A stretch of 64,000 nucleotides of DNA. Source: Arabidopsis thaliana. Lineage: Eukaryota > Streptophyta > Magnoliopsida > Brassicales > Brassicaceae. Location: contig NC_003070.9 of the NCBI RefSeq assembly GCF_000001735.4, positions 186,001 to 250,000 of the forward strand, read 5' to 3'. Positions within the stretch are counted from its first letter, which is position 1. The number at the start of each line of letters is the position of its first letter. Below are positions 47,188 to 60,410 of this stretch, in pieces. The notes below the pieces were generated by a model. The model saw nothing but the letters and a program-made list of their open reading frames with translations, was not told where the DNA came from and searched no databases. A program made the position numbers and the translations under genes.

Positions 47188-50100
47188 TTAAGACGATTGA
47201 GGTTGAAGACGAACGTGAGGGCATGGCCTGTCGGGTTCCCCTGTTGTCCACAGCGTCTTCAAGTCACCTCTCTTGTGACCCAACACGAACAAAGTACCTG
47301 ACACATTGCACCACAAACCATTCTTAGTTTCAAAACATACATAGCTTTTGGTTCCAAAACATCTGTTGTGGGTTCAGTGTTCTTACCTAGTATGAATGGG
47401 ACGATGTAAAGCAGAGCCGGTTGCCCATGTCCGTCCATCAAGTTTAGAGCTATGTATGTTATGAGAAGACCTGTGATTGTCAAGAATCATATTAAAAAAC
47501 CTTTACTAGATTTCTTATTCGTTTCTCCCCTACGTGAGGGATCATACCTAGACCATAAGCAGACATTGTCCCAAGGAAGTACCCTGACTTTAGCCTCTTG
47601 TTCGCCAGCCAGTCGTACCTGCAGAACGGTGCACGATTTTGATCGGATTTAACATTAGATTAAGGTACTTATCATAATAGGTTTCCTTTTTATTACTGAA
47701 AATGATAAGATGGATCACCTGAAAACACATCCCTACAGTTATCAATTCTTTTTCTAAACAATATCTTGTCTCCATTTGTCTACCTAGTGCAACCTTACCC
47801 TGATTTCTCTGAAGACATTTGATTCATTCACACTCATCTATTTACTAGACTATGTAATGTATATTTCTATCTACAAGTTCTTCAAAAAATTGCAAACCAC
47901 ATTAAACAGACACAAAGCATAAGGACATAAGGTTAAATTGAACCAGAATGTCGGATTATAAGATTTTTTTGCCAGGTTCAAGCGATTTTGTTTTATAAAA
48001 AATCTGTCAGAGATGATGCGCAAATGCGGATATAAAGGTATATCATGACCCCAATGTTTCTGATAAACCCTTTTCACATTTTGTTGTTTTCGCTGAGCAC
48101 CTCTATTGGTTTGTTGTCCTGATTTACATTGATATCCGCATTTGCGCATCATTTCATACTTTTGTATGCTTCTAATAACTCAGTTTAGTTGAGATCTTGA
48201 TATAGTAATAATGTGAGAGAGCGCAAGAGGAGATTGTAACAGTGCAAACCTCAGTGCGAAAGTTACAAGCAGTCCTGGTAAGATAATGTCACCAAATCCA
48301 ATTATGCTGTAGCCACCCCAAGGATCAAACATTCGTGGGATCTTTAGTAGCATTGGAATTCCGTCCTCTCCGCTTCTGTCACCACGGGCTACCTATATGT
48401 GGGAAAATGGGAAAAGACGTACAATTCTCCGATAATATCAGTGTGGAGCAGACAGATAAGTATGTGTAGTTGGAATATCTAACAAAGTCTTCTTGCATGA
48501 TGGTCTGGAGCAAAAAAGAAAAACTTACCACAATCATCACGCTTTCACGGAACCACCATTTTGAAACAAAAACCCAGAAGATGTCATACATGAAGGCACA
48601 GCTGAGAAGAACAAACCCGACCTGTTTACGTAAGAGTTCAATGAGTCATCATAACTAATATTGTTATTATAGAGATTGGTCTTCTATACATTGGCAGAAA
48701 TGATTGTATCCGTCTACCAGCAGCAATCAAATTTTCAGTCTTCAACTGATTGGTTTAGACAGTTGAATTTTCAACATGTTAGAGCACAAATTCAGAATAT
48801 ATACACAGGAAAAGTGATGGTTCAAAACAAAGCTGGTACGAGATGGCTAAAGGTGTTTGTCAACATGTGATATTTAGTGCCCTCATGATTGTAACGGCAA
48901 TCCCATGTGACATTTGATAAGGAATTGGTAATACCTTAAGATTTGGTACGCGGACAATTTGAAGAACCGTGATTATCAGTGAGATTCCCTGTCAGCAAGA
49001 AAAACCAAAAGTAAGCTGTTAACTTGTGTTATTTGTTAAGACTACAGATAGGTCAACCTAACACCAATTACTTATACATATGCATGAAGGTATGTACATG
49101 GTAGCCTTGTATGGAAATTTAACAGTAGGTATACTTGTAGAAAGACATGGATTCAAGAAAGGTCAGTTAAGAGAGAGAGATGGAAACCCGCGCTTACAAG
49201 TATATCTTGCCCTATCCAAGCATAAGAGTATTGACGTTTAACCGCCCAAAATACAGCAAATGCTATGCAAAAGGGACAAATAGCCAGAGTCAAGTATGAG
49301 ACAGCACCCAGGAAAGGAACTTTGACATATGATTCTCCAAAGCGGCGGAACCATCTGAAACTATAACAAATTTAACGTCAGTATCAGATTTTCTTTTTTA
49401 CTTCTCAAAGAGTGAAGAAGCTTGAATACCCTAGCATTTCATAGTCAACAAAAAGAAACAACTCATGGTTTCTATCTGATTCATTATTTCATGGTAAAAC
49501 AAGACCTGAAATCAAGACAATGCAGAACGTAGAAAGTTTGAAAAGAGATCAATGCACGAGAATAAATAATGAAAAAATCTTGGGATCACGAGTGTTTCTT
49601 CTAGTATTAAAGGGCTGTTTCCATCTTAATGTTCCTCTCTACTGCTCTTTGAAAAGCAAAAAGAGGTGAAACAAGCTCCTTACAAGAAAATGTTAATGAG
49701 AGAAGAACTATACATACCATGAGAGTAGAGAGACCAAACAAGTTTGCAGCCCCTGATAGCACCAACAAAACTTTCAACATCAGTACAGGATGGTTCAATA
49801 AGGTATTGCTATGATTTCAATTGGTCACAAGATAAACGTTCTACCTCTACGCCACCTATGCAAAAGAGTACCACCAACACCTCTATAAACCAGAATGACA
49901 TAAGCTTGTAGAGCATGATCAGGAAACAAGAAGCCACCACTACAAACAAAATTGCTGATATCACGGTGACCTCAACAACACCTCTAGAGCTGGTGGTTGA
50001 TAACTGCAAAAGTTCATCTGATCCGTCCTGCAGTTTAAGATAGATAACAAACGAATGAGGGCACTTTTCCTTGGCTGTCAAAAGGTTCGAACATGGTGGA

Positions 50101-51647
50101 TGTCCAGAATATAAAATTGTACGAAATTTTGAGCCAGCAATCACCTTTAGCAGCTTGTCTTGCTCAATAGCTTCTTCCCTGACGGTCCACGCAGACCAAT
50201 AAGAAGCACATAAAATGGTACCGACAGCCATAAGCCAAAGAAAGACCTCAGCCACATCAACTGCTGGACGTTTCGGCGAGTAGAGCTGCAGAGTAACTGA
50301 ACAAATATAGTCAACACCAACTCAAAGAAAAAGAGAGAGCACAGAGATGCCAAACTATGATAAGATATGCTAAAATACAAGAAGAGCAATCTATGCGGAA
50401 GTACAGTTTGATTTATACGAAGAATTACCTATAGCGTTACTTTTGACTATGTTCTCCAGACTTCTACCAGCATCAACAGGTAGCATAACAACAGGAATAG
50501 TAATATCTAAAACGTTTTCACCCTTCTCGCAGACCATCTTGAAAAGATCTGCAAAGCAACATTCAACCTTGCAAAACTCAAGAGGGATTTAACTAGAATT
50601 GGGAAATAAATAATCACTTGGAACTAGTACAAGAGGAGGAATATATACAGAAAAAAGCCTTTAGTGAATTACCTGTACTGTTGTTTATGATAAGGATGGC
50701 AGAGGCACCAGCTGCTTCAGCAACCTTAGTTTTGGTGGTAAAACTGCATTTACCACGATGAACAAGAATGACCTCTCCTGTAAGCTACCAAAAGATAATG
50801 AAACTGGAATTACACAAGAAGGAAAGATGAGTACAAGAGAGACAAGCCAAAAAGGAAACTTTACCTTATTTTTGGGAGTGCTGCAACAATCAGGAGGGTC
50901 AGCAATAGCAAGTTTGATGAGGGTAGCATGTTTCTCCTTAGATTCCAAGGTTGGGCCAAACCTAGCACCAACACCAACATACTCCGTGTACTCCGACCCA
51001 TTGACTCGAGTTGGGACTTTCACCTGTCCATGAAATTATATGTTGTAGTTATATATGTTGGAAGATGACATGGCAGGGTCCTAAACGCAAACCAGATCTA
51101 TATCCCAATTTCTTCACTCACACCAAATGACTCCTTATTATAGCTAACAAGAAGCTTGCAACAAATTGAAAGTCCATGCGACTAAAACGAGGGTTTAGTT
51201 AGGTAACTCATGGCTATACCTACTCTCCCTCTATTCTGAATGACATCAAATCTGGAATCCAAAAGTTCCTCTAGAGTCTGTAAAAACCCAATTTCTCAAT
51301 CTGCTGGCAACAACAGATATAGAAGGAGGAGGACAGTGAGAAAGCAATCAACAGACTCATTCCACTAAACCCTAGTATTACAATCCAAAGCCTAAACTAA
51401 ATTCCAAATTCCTGAAAGTCACCAAGAGATAGACAAGAGGGACAAGGAGATAAGAGAAAGAGTAAGAACGACAGATCAAAGTGAAATAGATCAAAAATCA
51501 AACCAGAACGAAATTGTTGTTGCAACCAGGTCTCTGCGGAAGCGAATCGTCGTGGTGAACTATGTCTCCAGCACAAACGAAACTAGCACTGTACAACAAC
51601 AACCCGAAGACGAACGAGAAACAACTGAGAGATTTCCACAAGATCAT
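47188..51647 (-). CDS. SPPL4: Signal peptide peptidase-like 4, intramembrane aspartyl protease (AT1G01650)
   Basis: Fourteen exons on the minus strand: 51647-51504, 51023-50865, 50784-50673, 50548-50429, 50296-50145, 50027-49845, 49752-49718, 49360-49198, 48988-48935, 48621-48529, 48392-48250, 47618-47548, 47470-47387, 47297-47188, giving 540 residues. An N-terminal signal peptide (about 1-25) is followed by a lumenal protease-associated (PA) domain (about 70-180) and nine membrane helices. The aspartyl dyad is Y386-D387 and G437-F-G-D440, and the PAL motif is at 494-496; all are intact. SPPLs cleave type II membrane proteins inside the bilayer, in plants probably in endosomes. The start lies in a leader that is GA-rich on the minus strand's coding side. 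One intron holds the inverted-repeat element 48013-48152. Confidence 0.95.
48013..48152. mobile_element. 140-bp inverted-repeat element (MITE-like) in an SPPL4 intron
   Basis: A 21-bp sequence at 48013-48033 (starting ATGATGCGCAAATGC) is repeated perfectly in inverted orientation at 48132-48152. The 98 bp between them have no coding capacity. It lies between SPPL4 exons 11 and 12. Direct target-site duplications are not obvious, so it may be an old MITE or a simple hairpin; the family is not determined. Confidence 0.65.
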
Positions 51648-52382
51648 ATTCCAGACTCCACGGAATCGTTAAAAGGAGGGAAGAAGAAAAAGAAGATAAA
51701 AAGATTAGAGAGGAAAGATGGAGAAAAAATGGAGGAAGGTACAATGAACGAGAGAGAGAGAAGAGAAGAGAAGAGGGAAAAAAAATAAAGTCTCGTGGGA
51801 GAGAGAGAGATGAAAAAAGGTTGGTGTCGTTTTAGAGGTAAGTAAAGCTTAAAACGCTGGCTTTGACTTTTTTTTTCTCTCTCTTTTTGGTCCTCTGGCG
51901 CGTGGGACGCGTGTTTAGATGTATTGGTGTCTGTGTACAGTACTGTTTATTATTATTGAATTCTTTGTCCGTACGATATTTTGCCTTTTCTGTAGTTATA
52001 TTTATCAAAACTGTTTATCTGCTGATGATGATAAGTGATAACAGATCAAGCGCCGTGTAGTTCTAAAACATGTGGAGTCATTAACGGAACCAAAAAGTTA
52101 CACAAAAAAACAAACATCATATATTAACTTACCGATGCTTGAATAATAGTACTATTATTGAATGACAAACCCATTCTATAATCTATATCACTATATGCCA
52201 TGTTATGATTATTGATGATTTAAGGTTTAATTTTTTTTTCTTTTTTGAAATATGTTGATTGTCTATATAATAAACATCTCTCACTCAATAAAAATCAAAT
52301 AAATCAAGTGACCTTTTTCTGAATCATATCATAAACAAAAAAATATCAGTAATTTTTTAAAAAGTACCGGTTTTCAAATAAT
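51648..52382. other. SPPL4 promoter and leader
   Basis: GA-rich leader followed by AT-rich sequence; no gene seen. Confidence 0.5.
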
Positions 52383-53469
52383 AAATTTGCAGTAATGAAT
52401 TCATTGATGTTTTGGGTCGGTTCACCCTAATACATTTTTTCTCTCTCGCCTCCCTGCTTTAACTCCAAGTGGTCGTTGTGCTCGTGACGGCGCGTGGCGG
52501 CTCCTACAACGCCGGCGTCGGTCACCTTTCTTGTTTCCTGTTTAGTTTTTCTTTTCATAGATGTCTTCTTTGGTTTTAGAAGCATAGAGGCTCTTTACAA
52601 TTTGGAGTGGTGAGTGTTGTGAAGCAGATCTAGTGAGATTGGGTTTTGGTACTTGGATCTGTGGGATCTGATGGTCGAGGGTGTTCTTAGGTCACTGTTC
52701 TTGTTCGCTGGTCATGGAGTGCAGTCACGCTTCATCTTTGCCGGTGGACTTTCAAGACTTTTGCTTCTTCTCTTGACGGCTTGTTTCTCTTCTCCCATGG
52801 CTGAATCTGTGCAACATCGGATCGACTTCTCGATAACTCGGTATCTCCATTGTCTCTCATGTCTTCTGCTTTTGTGAAACTTGTTGCTCTGATCAGTTTG
52901 TATTCATGAGATCTGGTAACATCAGCGGCTTAGGTTAATTTGTCTCCCTCTTTTGGGCTATTGTCTCCCTTTTTTGGGCTTAGCTTCTCTTCCCCGACTA
53001 AGTTAGACTTTGTTAGTTTGGGGTTGAGCTCTTGGATTACATATCAGTTCTTCTTTTGTTGTATTAAGCAACGATTAGCTTAATTAATTGATCGTTGTGG
53101 TGTTGAAAGGTTTAAGTGGTTCTCGATTATCCTACGGTTCATCCGGGTTAGGTACTCTTTGAAAAAGAAGCATCATTTACGGAGAAGACCAAGTTCCACT
53201 ATCTTGTTATTGCCATAAGTGTTGAAGCCCGTCTTCTCAGTTTGTTGTGCGGGAAGTCCTTGTGGTGAACTTCGAGAGCTTTGTTTAGTCTCGAGATAAG
53301 ATTAGTTTGGTTTTTGCAATGTTCTCGAAAAAAACCCTTCTTCATGGGTCGAGCTTTGTGTATCTTTAAAGTCTAAACTCTTTATTTTCATATGTATTAT
53401 ATCTTTTCCAATTCTAATATCAAATATAATTCAATGAGAAAAAAATAAAAAAATTTGCAGTAATGAATT
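52383..53469 (+). mobile_element. Non-coding retroposon-like insertion with 19-bp target-site duplication
   Basis: AAATTTGCAGTAATGAATT stands at 52383-52401 and again at 53451-53469. Between them lie about 1049 bases (52402-53450), less AT-rich than the surroundings at the left end (GACGGCGCGTGGCGG) and ending in an A-rich tail (GAGAAAAAAATAAAA). The long perfect duplication plus the A-rich 3' end point to target-primed retroposition in plus orientation. No long reading frame; the open frame 52653-52877 carries no reverse transcriptase or other recognisable signature. Size and lack of coding suggest a non-autonomous family such as Sadhu, or a 5'-truncated LINE; I cannot decide from sequence alone. 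Confidence 0.85.
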
Positions 53470-54056
53470 GCATGTGCGTGGAACATATATAGAGACAAGC
53501 TGCGCGTGGAACATGCATGCGATATGTACTTCAAATCCACCGATCACCGGCTACCTCAATTTTAATAATATATATATTTTATTAAATACTTTTTTAGTCA
53601 TCACAAATTTTAATATGAATCCGTATGAACCGTACCGACAAGACGGCATGTTACAGTTAACCATTAGATAATTATTTTTATAATCTGAAAATCTAATGTG
53701 GTCGACCTCATGCTAAGATCAAATGTTATGGCCAATAATATTCTCGCACGTGAAAAAAGCCAATTCGTCCTTTTGTACACGCGTCACGTTGTTAATCTTA
53801 ATATCACGTGCGCTTAAACTCTCTACCATATTCGTGGGTCATTTGTTGGGCCATCTTTAGTAATACTGGCCCATAGAAAGGGACGTCTGTGAATTCAATT
53901 TACAAACGCCAAGATATGTTGACGTATCTCAAGAGAGAGAGCAAAACAGCAAGCATTTTTGTAAATGGGTACTAGAGAGAACCAAACAGTTTTTATGAAT
54001 ACCACTCACAGCAAATAATAACAGCTTTTAAGTAAACACAACAAAAGCAAAGATTC
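53470..54056. other. Intergenic 3' flank of AT1G01660
   Basis: AT-rich; no gene seen. Confidence 0.5.
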
Positions 54057-56608
54057 TCAAGAGTTTCGTTGTAGCCACTCCTGAATCGCGGAACGAAGGG
54101 CGTGATTCGGGACAAGGTTGTTGTGGGCGAGCTTCAGGTTTGTCATTGGTGAGGTCTCGTGACCATTATCGAGCCATTCTCTTAAAGATTCAGCTTCATA
54201 GGTGAAACCATCGGCTGCAACACGAGGCTCTCGCATTACTTCCTGAATTAATAAATAAACAAGCATTAACTTCTAAACATCGAATATAAGTTTGTTCTGT
54301 TACAATGCTCTCATTTGAACAATGAACCCACGGGGGTCCTGGTCCACATACCTGTGAGATAGGACATATGAAATATGAGGGAGGCTGGCGTGTAACGGAA
54401 TCCTCATCGGAGAATCCAGAAGGAGTTCCATGGCGACGAGTGTAACTCTGAAGGAGTAATAGAATCTCCGAACAGACTGAGCTCGCTGCGTCTTTCTCAG
54501 CCGCCACCTTGCTGAGTTCTTCCTCTGTTCCTTTTCTACGTCTTGCTTCTTCTTCATACAACCTCATGAAGTTTTGTCCTACAGAGCAAGCTTCTTCCTT
54601 CTCCTTCTTCACTTTCTCTAGCTCCTCTCTTCTTCTCTTCACCAACTCCTCTGCCTCTTTCCTCTGCCTCACCTGTCAAAACGATCTTTTAATATATGAT
54701 GAAAGTAACTTCTAGTTTCTAAATTAAATCTAAGATTGATCACCTCGTCTTCATATAGCTGCATCAAGTTCTTGCTTATCATGCACGCTTCTTCCTTCTC
54801 CTTCTTTGTCTTCTCAAGCTCTTCCTCTTGTCTCTTCATAGATTCCTCCATCTCTTTCCTATGTCTCAGCTGCTCGTTGTACAGCTGCATACCTAATTTG
54901 TACAAATTCAAATGAAATCTCTAATTGTCTGAGAAGAAATATTCACTTCTGTTTCTGACAGTACCATCCTGAACAATGGCTCGCACTTCTTCGATCTCCT
55001 TCTTAGTTCTCTCGTGTTCTTCTTTCTCTTTCCCCAACATCTCTTCAGCTTCAACTCTGCGTCTCAGTTCCTCATTGTATAGCTTCCTTCCATTTAGAAT
55101 GATGATTAGCGCGTCGTCCCTCTCTTGTTTAGTCTTCTCCACCATTTTCCTCTGCTTCGCTAATGCTTCTTTACCTTCTTTCCTTAGCTTCGCCTCTTCG
55201 TTGTACATGGCCTCGTACTCTCTTGCCTTTTAAGTAAAAGGAAACAAGTCTAAGCAAAAACACATTTTCAATGTATGAGATTATGAATTTGTGCAGGTGT
55301 TTTACACTGCGAATGGCCTCAACGGCTGTATTTTCAGCTTTAAACCGCCTGACACATTCTTCGTAAGCTTCCCTTTTCGATTCCTCAACTTCCATAAGTG
55401 CTTGCTTAAGCTGTCTATACAGTTGATCATTCCTGTCGCTTTCCTGCAACATAACAGAGACACAGGAATATATTGGTTTTTGCACAAACCATTCGATTAT
55501 GCATCTAATTCACAATACCAACAATATTTAGAACATACAGATTGATCCTCTGATGCATTTGGCTCCAACATATCTCTGTCTCTCCTTGTGTCAATGTAAG
55601 CTACAATTGCAGAGACTAATTCTGCAGAGCATTTCGGTGAAGCAGAGGAATAGAGCTTCGGTTTGGATTGTCCAGCTTCGGATTCTGTTTCACCCATACA
55701 GTCTTCAAGATTGGCTTCCCTGTGTATTTAATACACAGAGACAATCAGGTAATTTCTTCAAAGACAAGACACATATAAGTAAAGAGAGTATTCAAAATTC
55801 TCACTTTGTGTAGATGAGATGTCCATCACACATAAACATAACCTCGCACGAGCTGGGCGCGTGTTGGTAAACATACTTTGCCTTTCTTGATTTGAGATCG
55901 AACATCTTCCTGCCATTTTCAGCAAGTCAACGAGTGAATGTCTTGATGAGATTTAAAGTTTTCCTAGGTTTCCAATACGTACTCTGAATAATGATGATCT
56001 GATGCAGCTCCCATGACGAGCTTCTTGATTTTGCTCTCATGGATGAGTTCTAGTATCCCCTGCTTCACATCGTTCATCTCTATACATGATATGTAAATAT
56101 CGTCCTCATTCACCTGCGATCATAATGAATTCAATATAGGGTATTAAACCAAACCATTTGAAAGCAAGAAAAGACAGAATTTAACAGTATAAGAGGACAA
56201 CAGATTAATATACCCCTTCTTGTTGACAAAAATCAAAATAATCATGTAATGTCTCGTACATGATAGCCTCCAATTCTTCAAGCTTGCGAGCTAAATAATC
56301 AAACATAAAATAACTTATCAAATGCGACGCATGTAATCACTTTTCTAGCCTTTAAAAACACATTAGAAAATGGCAAACATCTAGCCACGGAAAATCATAT
56401 AAATCTCGAGCTTTTACTCAAATGGGGCTTGAAGATCATGAAGCTTACCAGCCGGAGAAGCTGTTTTTGGCTGATAAACATGGAGGATGCAGACTTTCTT
56501 AGCCCCGAGGTTCCTCAAAGCCCAAAGAAGAGTTGATCTGCTCTCTCTGACATCACTCTTCACTGCAACATGAACAACATCATTGCCCATGGCCATGAGT
56601 TCCGCCAT
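54057..56608 (-). CDS. USP-coiled coil-U-box protein (AT1G01660), first gene of a tandem trio
   Basis: Ten exons on the minus strand: 56608-56449, 56290-56214, 56113-55983, 55909-55805, 55719-55539, 55443-55306, 55226-54965, 54892-54744, 54672-54352, 54242-54057, giving 569 residues in my model. A universal-stress-protein-like domain lies at about 10-165 (VVHVAVKSDVRESRSTLLWALRNL, CILHVYQP, VMGAASDHHYSE). It is followed by a long, Glu/Lys/Arg-rich coiled coil (about 218-490) and a C-terminal U-box (about 498-569; CPISQ at 504-508, DGFTYEAESLREWL). Predicted E3 ubiquitin ligase. The kinase domain that sits between coiled coil and U-box in the usual group of such plant U-box proteins is missing. 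The exon 2/3 and 6/7 junctions are the least certain. Confidence 0.88.
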
Positions 56609-56942
56609 TGATGTCCTTTCTTTTCGCCTTCGTTTTCTATCTTTTTTTCTTCCCTGAAAACTGAAACCAGATAAACAGAGAAGAATCTAACAGAAAGAGA
56701 CCAACAGTGGTTAGTGGTGACCCTCAATGTTCTTCTTGTTGACCGCTTCAGGTTTCGTGAGGGAGACACAGTAAAGTCAATGTGTGGCAATTAAAATACA
56801 AGTCAATGCATAAAAATACTAAACAAGAAACGGCACTTTTTTCCAGTGAATAAAGGACTTTTTATTAGATTTTTCACAAACAAATTCAATGAATCACAGC
56901 ACGATTAACACCACATTTATCCTAATACTAATAATCACAGAA
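56609..56942. other. Short gap between AT1G01660 and AT1G01670
   Basis: Leader/promoter of AT1G01660 and 3' UTR of AT1G01670; no gene seen. Confidence 0.5.
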
Positions 56943-59307
56943 TTATGGATGCTGTTGCAACCAGTCTTTAATGGCGGAACGAAGAACAAGATTCGGGATG
57001 AGATTGCGATTCTCGAGCCTAAGATTTGTCATTGGTGATTTTTCACCTCCGTGATTGAGCCATCTTCTGAACTCATCTGCTTCATAGGTGTAACCATCGG
57101 CTGCAACATGAGGATTTTGCATAATATCCTACATTTCACGAGCAATGGCATGAAAAATAGTTAGACTGCAGATCAGCAGCAGATATCAAAATGGAAGATA
57201 AGTTATAAAAAAAAAAAACAGGTATGGTTTAGAATACTTGTCAGCTTAGAACACTAAAGTTGAGATATTGAACAGAAGCCAAGTCAAGATCTGAATAGAA
57301 AATATGATATCTCGATGGAGGCTTTGAGTCCTAACCTTTGAAATGGGACATATGAAACATTGGGGAGGCTCGATGGAAACAGACCACTGCAACGGGATTG
57401 ATGACTCACCCTTCTCCAAAGCTCTTAAAAGCTCTTCAGTTGTCTTGATAGCTTCGTCTCGCTCTTTCTCTAACAGACGGCAATCAGCATAATGCTGTTC
57501 TTTAAGTTCAATTTGGACCCTTTTCATATCTTCTATTTCTGCTTTTGCTCTGTTTAGTTCCGCCTCCACTTCTCTCCTGCGCATTACTTCTTCATTGTAC
57601 AGTATCTTAGTGACACCAGAAGAACTTGAGAGTGCTTCCTCTCTTACACGCCTCATCTTATCGCGCTGCTCCTTCTCTCTCTTTAATTCCTCAATTTCCA
57701 ATCTCCGTCTCTGCTCCTCGTAATACATTTTCTCAATCCCTCTAGCCTGTTTAACAATTGAACAAATGAGAATCGCCTATAGAACACCAGCACAAGAATC
57801 TCACATAGTAAACTTGACATTAAACTCATGTTTTAAGACAAGCGGTACAGGAAATGAGACATATTTGGCTTAACAGGGAGAGGTGTTGGAATCTAGATTT
57901 TCCAATATATCACTATTCAATTTCTTCATATATTCTCCAATGGTTTTGTGAGGTTTTAAGCAATTCGCAAGGTTCCAAATTCATAAAACAATCCTCCAAA
58001 ATGCTATGTGCTGACCAAAGTGGGGTTTACATACTGATTGTTCTTCAGATGATGACAAGGCATGTGGCTCGGTAACACGTTCAGCTCTTCCTGCACCCCC
58101 ATATGGTATCAGAGCAGAATCAATGCTATGAAGGCTGCTTGAGGATGAGTACGCTGAACCTGCATGTTCGAACCGTCCCTCCCTAATCAACAAAGAAAAT
58201 TTTCTATAAACTTTACAATAATTCAAAACATGCAGAAGTATAATCCTCAATCTCACCTCGTTTGGATGAGATTTCCATTACATACAAGCCATATGTTACA
58301 GCAATGGGGCGCATGTTGAATCACGTAGTCAGCTTTTGTAGGTGTGATATGAACCATGCCCCTGCATCATCAAAGATATATAACTAGAGTGGACATTTAC
58401 TTATTTACAGAGTCATATTTGCATCACATAGATTATTGCAGAACAGAAGAATTGTTTAACAGCGTTGTTCTGGAGACAGAGAATGATACTGAAGATATAC
58501 GTACTCGGAGTAGTGTGAATCAGCAGTTGCTCCCATGATAAGCTTCTTGATATTGTTTTGATAGATAAGTTCCACAATCCATTCCCCCACACTATTTGCT
58601 GAAAAACATGACATATCCACATCTTGTTCAATAACCTGCAATATTAAGATTTAGTAAAATGTTATAGCTTATAATCGAAATTGTTGTTGTAAAACAAATA
58701 AACCACAAGAATATGTTATAAGATTCCACTAGCTTCCTTATTGTATCAACTAGTTGGAAGAGCACTCACTCCTTCATCTATGCAGATATCATGATACTTG
58801 AGAAGGGTATCATTTCTACTAGTCTGTTCCAACTCCTGGATTGCATCGATCTCGCTTTGTTCCAGCCCACTTGCTAAAATTCACAAACATAAGACCAAAC
58901 GTTAGGAGAAAAGTCATTCAAGAACGTAAAGCATGATCTTCCTAAATAATCAGGAATCATTAATAGCTTGATAATAACCACACATAAACACAAATACAAG
59001 ACACAGAGCTGCAACCATTTGCATCATTTAGATAAGTATTACCAAAGCAGAGAAAACTAACAAATTGTAACATTTTTGATTAATACATTCCCGAACAAGT
59101 TTCTTAGCACCCAAAAAGGAGAAGTGAACTTAGGGAAGAGATGGTTTTACATGAAGGGGTCATGGAAATGAGCTGATGAACATGGAGAAGGTGAAGCTTT
59201 TTCGCTCGAAGAGTCTTCAAAGCCCATAACAAAGTCAATCTACTTTGATCAACGTCTTCGCTTACTGCAACATAAACAGGATCGTCGTCATTCAAAGCCT
59301 TTGCCAT
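56943..59307 (-). CDS. USP-coiled coil-U-box protein (AT1G01670), second gene of the trio
   Basis: Seven exons on the minus strand: 59307-59151, 58873-58770, 58635-58505, 58361-58257, 58182-58035, 57746-57336, 57128-56943, giving 413 residues in my model. Domains: USP-like (about 8-170; VYVAVSEDVDQSRLTLLWALKTL, LIMGATADSHYSE), Ser-rich linker, a coiled coil shorter than in AT1G01660 (about 216-330), and a C-terminal U-box (about 342-413; CPISK, DGYTYEADEFRRWL). Introns fall at the same places as in its neighbours, including inside the U-box right after CPIS-x. An in-frame ATG at 59397 lies within a probable 5' UTR intron (59424-59325), so 59307 is preferred. No kinase domain. Confidence 0.86.
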
Positions 59308-60410
59308 GGATTCTCCACTTTTCTCTATAAGATAGATACGCAGAGAGACAAATTCTCTCTTTTTCCAAAACAAGAAGATAATACACAAACAACACATGAA
59401 TATACATATGTATCGTTCGCTTACCAAGTCACTGCAAAGATGTTTCCGACAATTTTCTTAGTCAATTATATAATATTCAAAATCGTAATCGTCTTTTATG
59501 AGAAAGAAAGTGATTAGAACGAAAGACATGATCTAAACAGAGTAGGATAACATCATTCAGAACGAGCCAATTCTCACAAATAAATTAAATGCAACTTAAG
59601 CTAATCGCAGAACATTTCTTAATTCTTACCGTAAAAGACACATTTCCTACGATCATTTTAGATTTTTTTTTTAAAGCCAGATTTTTAATTTAAAATGTCA
59701 ACTCAGAGAAGATTAAAAGTATATATATGATACGTGGAATCCGAAATCGAAGACAAGATAATTTTAGGGTTTAGTGACGGGGAAAGCTTTGACGAAGTCA
59801 CGGAGAAGTAGAAACAAAAAATATATACATGTAGAGAGCTTGGCTTGATAGTGAGAAATTTCGTTTCGAAATTTACCTGTTCTATATCCGATTTTCAGAC
59901 CAATAATGTCCGATCAACCGCCGTTCAATTAGCCGGAGAGCTGAAGAAGAGCAATTCTATGAGGTGGAGCCAGTGAAGAAGTCAACAGACTACTGAGCAA
60001 AAGTTTTTTCCTCGAGAAATAATCGTGGAGTTTAACGATTCAGGTTACGACACGTCACGAAGCTATTAGTATGAACGATTAGAATTACTTCGCCTAGATC
60101 TCTTCTTATTTAAGATCCAAAAAGCTTACAAACATCGGGGTCAATTAAGTAAATTTGCAGTGTGCTGAATAAGCACGGAGTATTTAGGGTTTCTTTTTTC
60201 TTCTGTTTCTCTGTTCTTTTTCGTAAGGAGGACAAGAAAATGGAAAAGATAAATTTATACACAGATTGATTGCATAGAGAATCGCATTAATACCCTCCAT
60301 GGATTTCGTAGTAAGATACATGAAGGTTTTATTTGTTATTTCACAAAGAAATTCCAAAAATCACAACATAATCATTGACTTTCTTGTTTTTTCTCATATA
60401 GATAGATGAA
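59308..60410. other. Gap between AT1G01670 and PUB54
   Basis: Leader with probable intron (59325-59424) and promoter of AT1G01670, then PUB54 3' flank. No gene seen. Confidence 0.5.

Noticed and set aside
52653-52877. 74-codon open frame as a gene
   Set aside because: It lies inside the retroposon-like insertion, has no family signature and no splice support.
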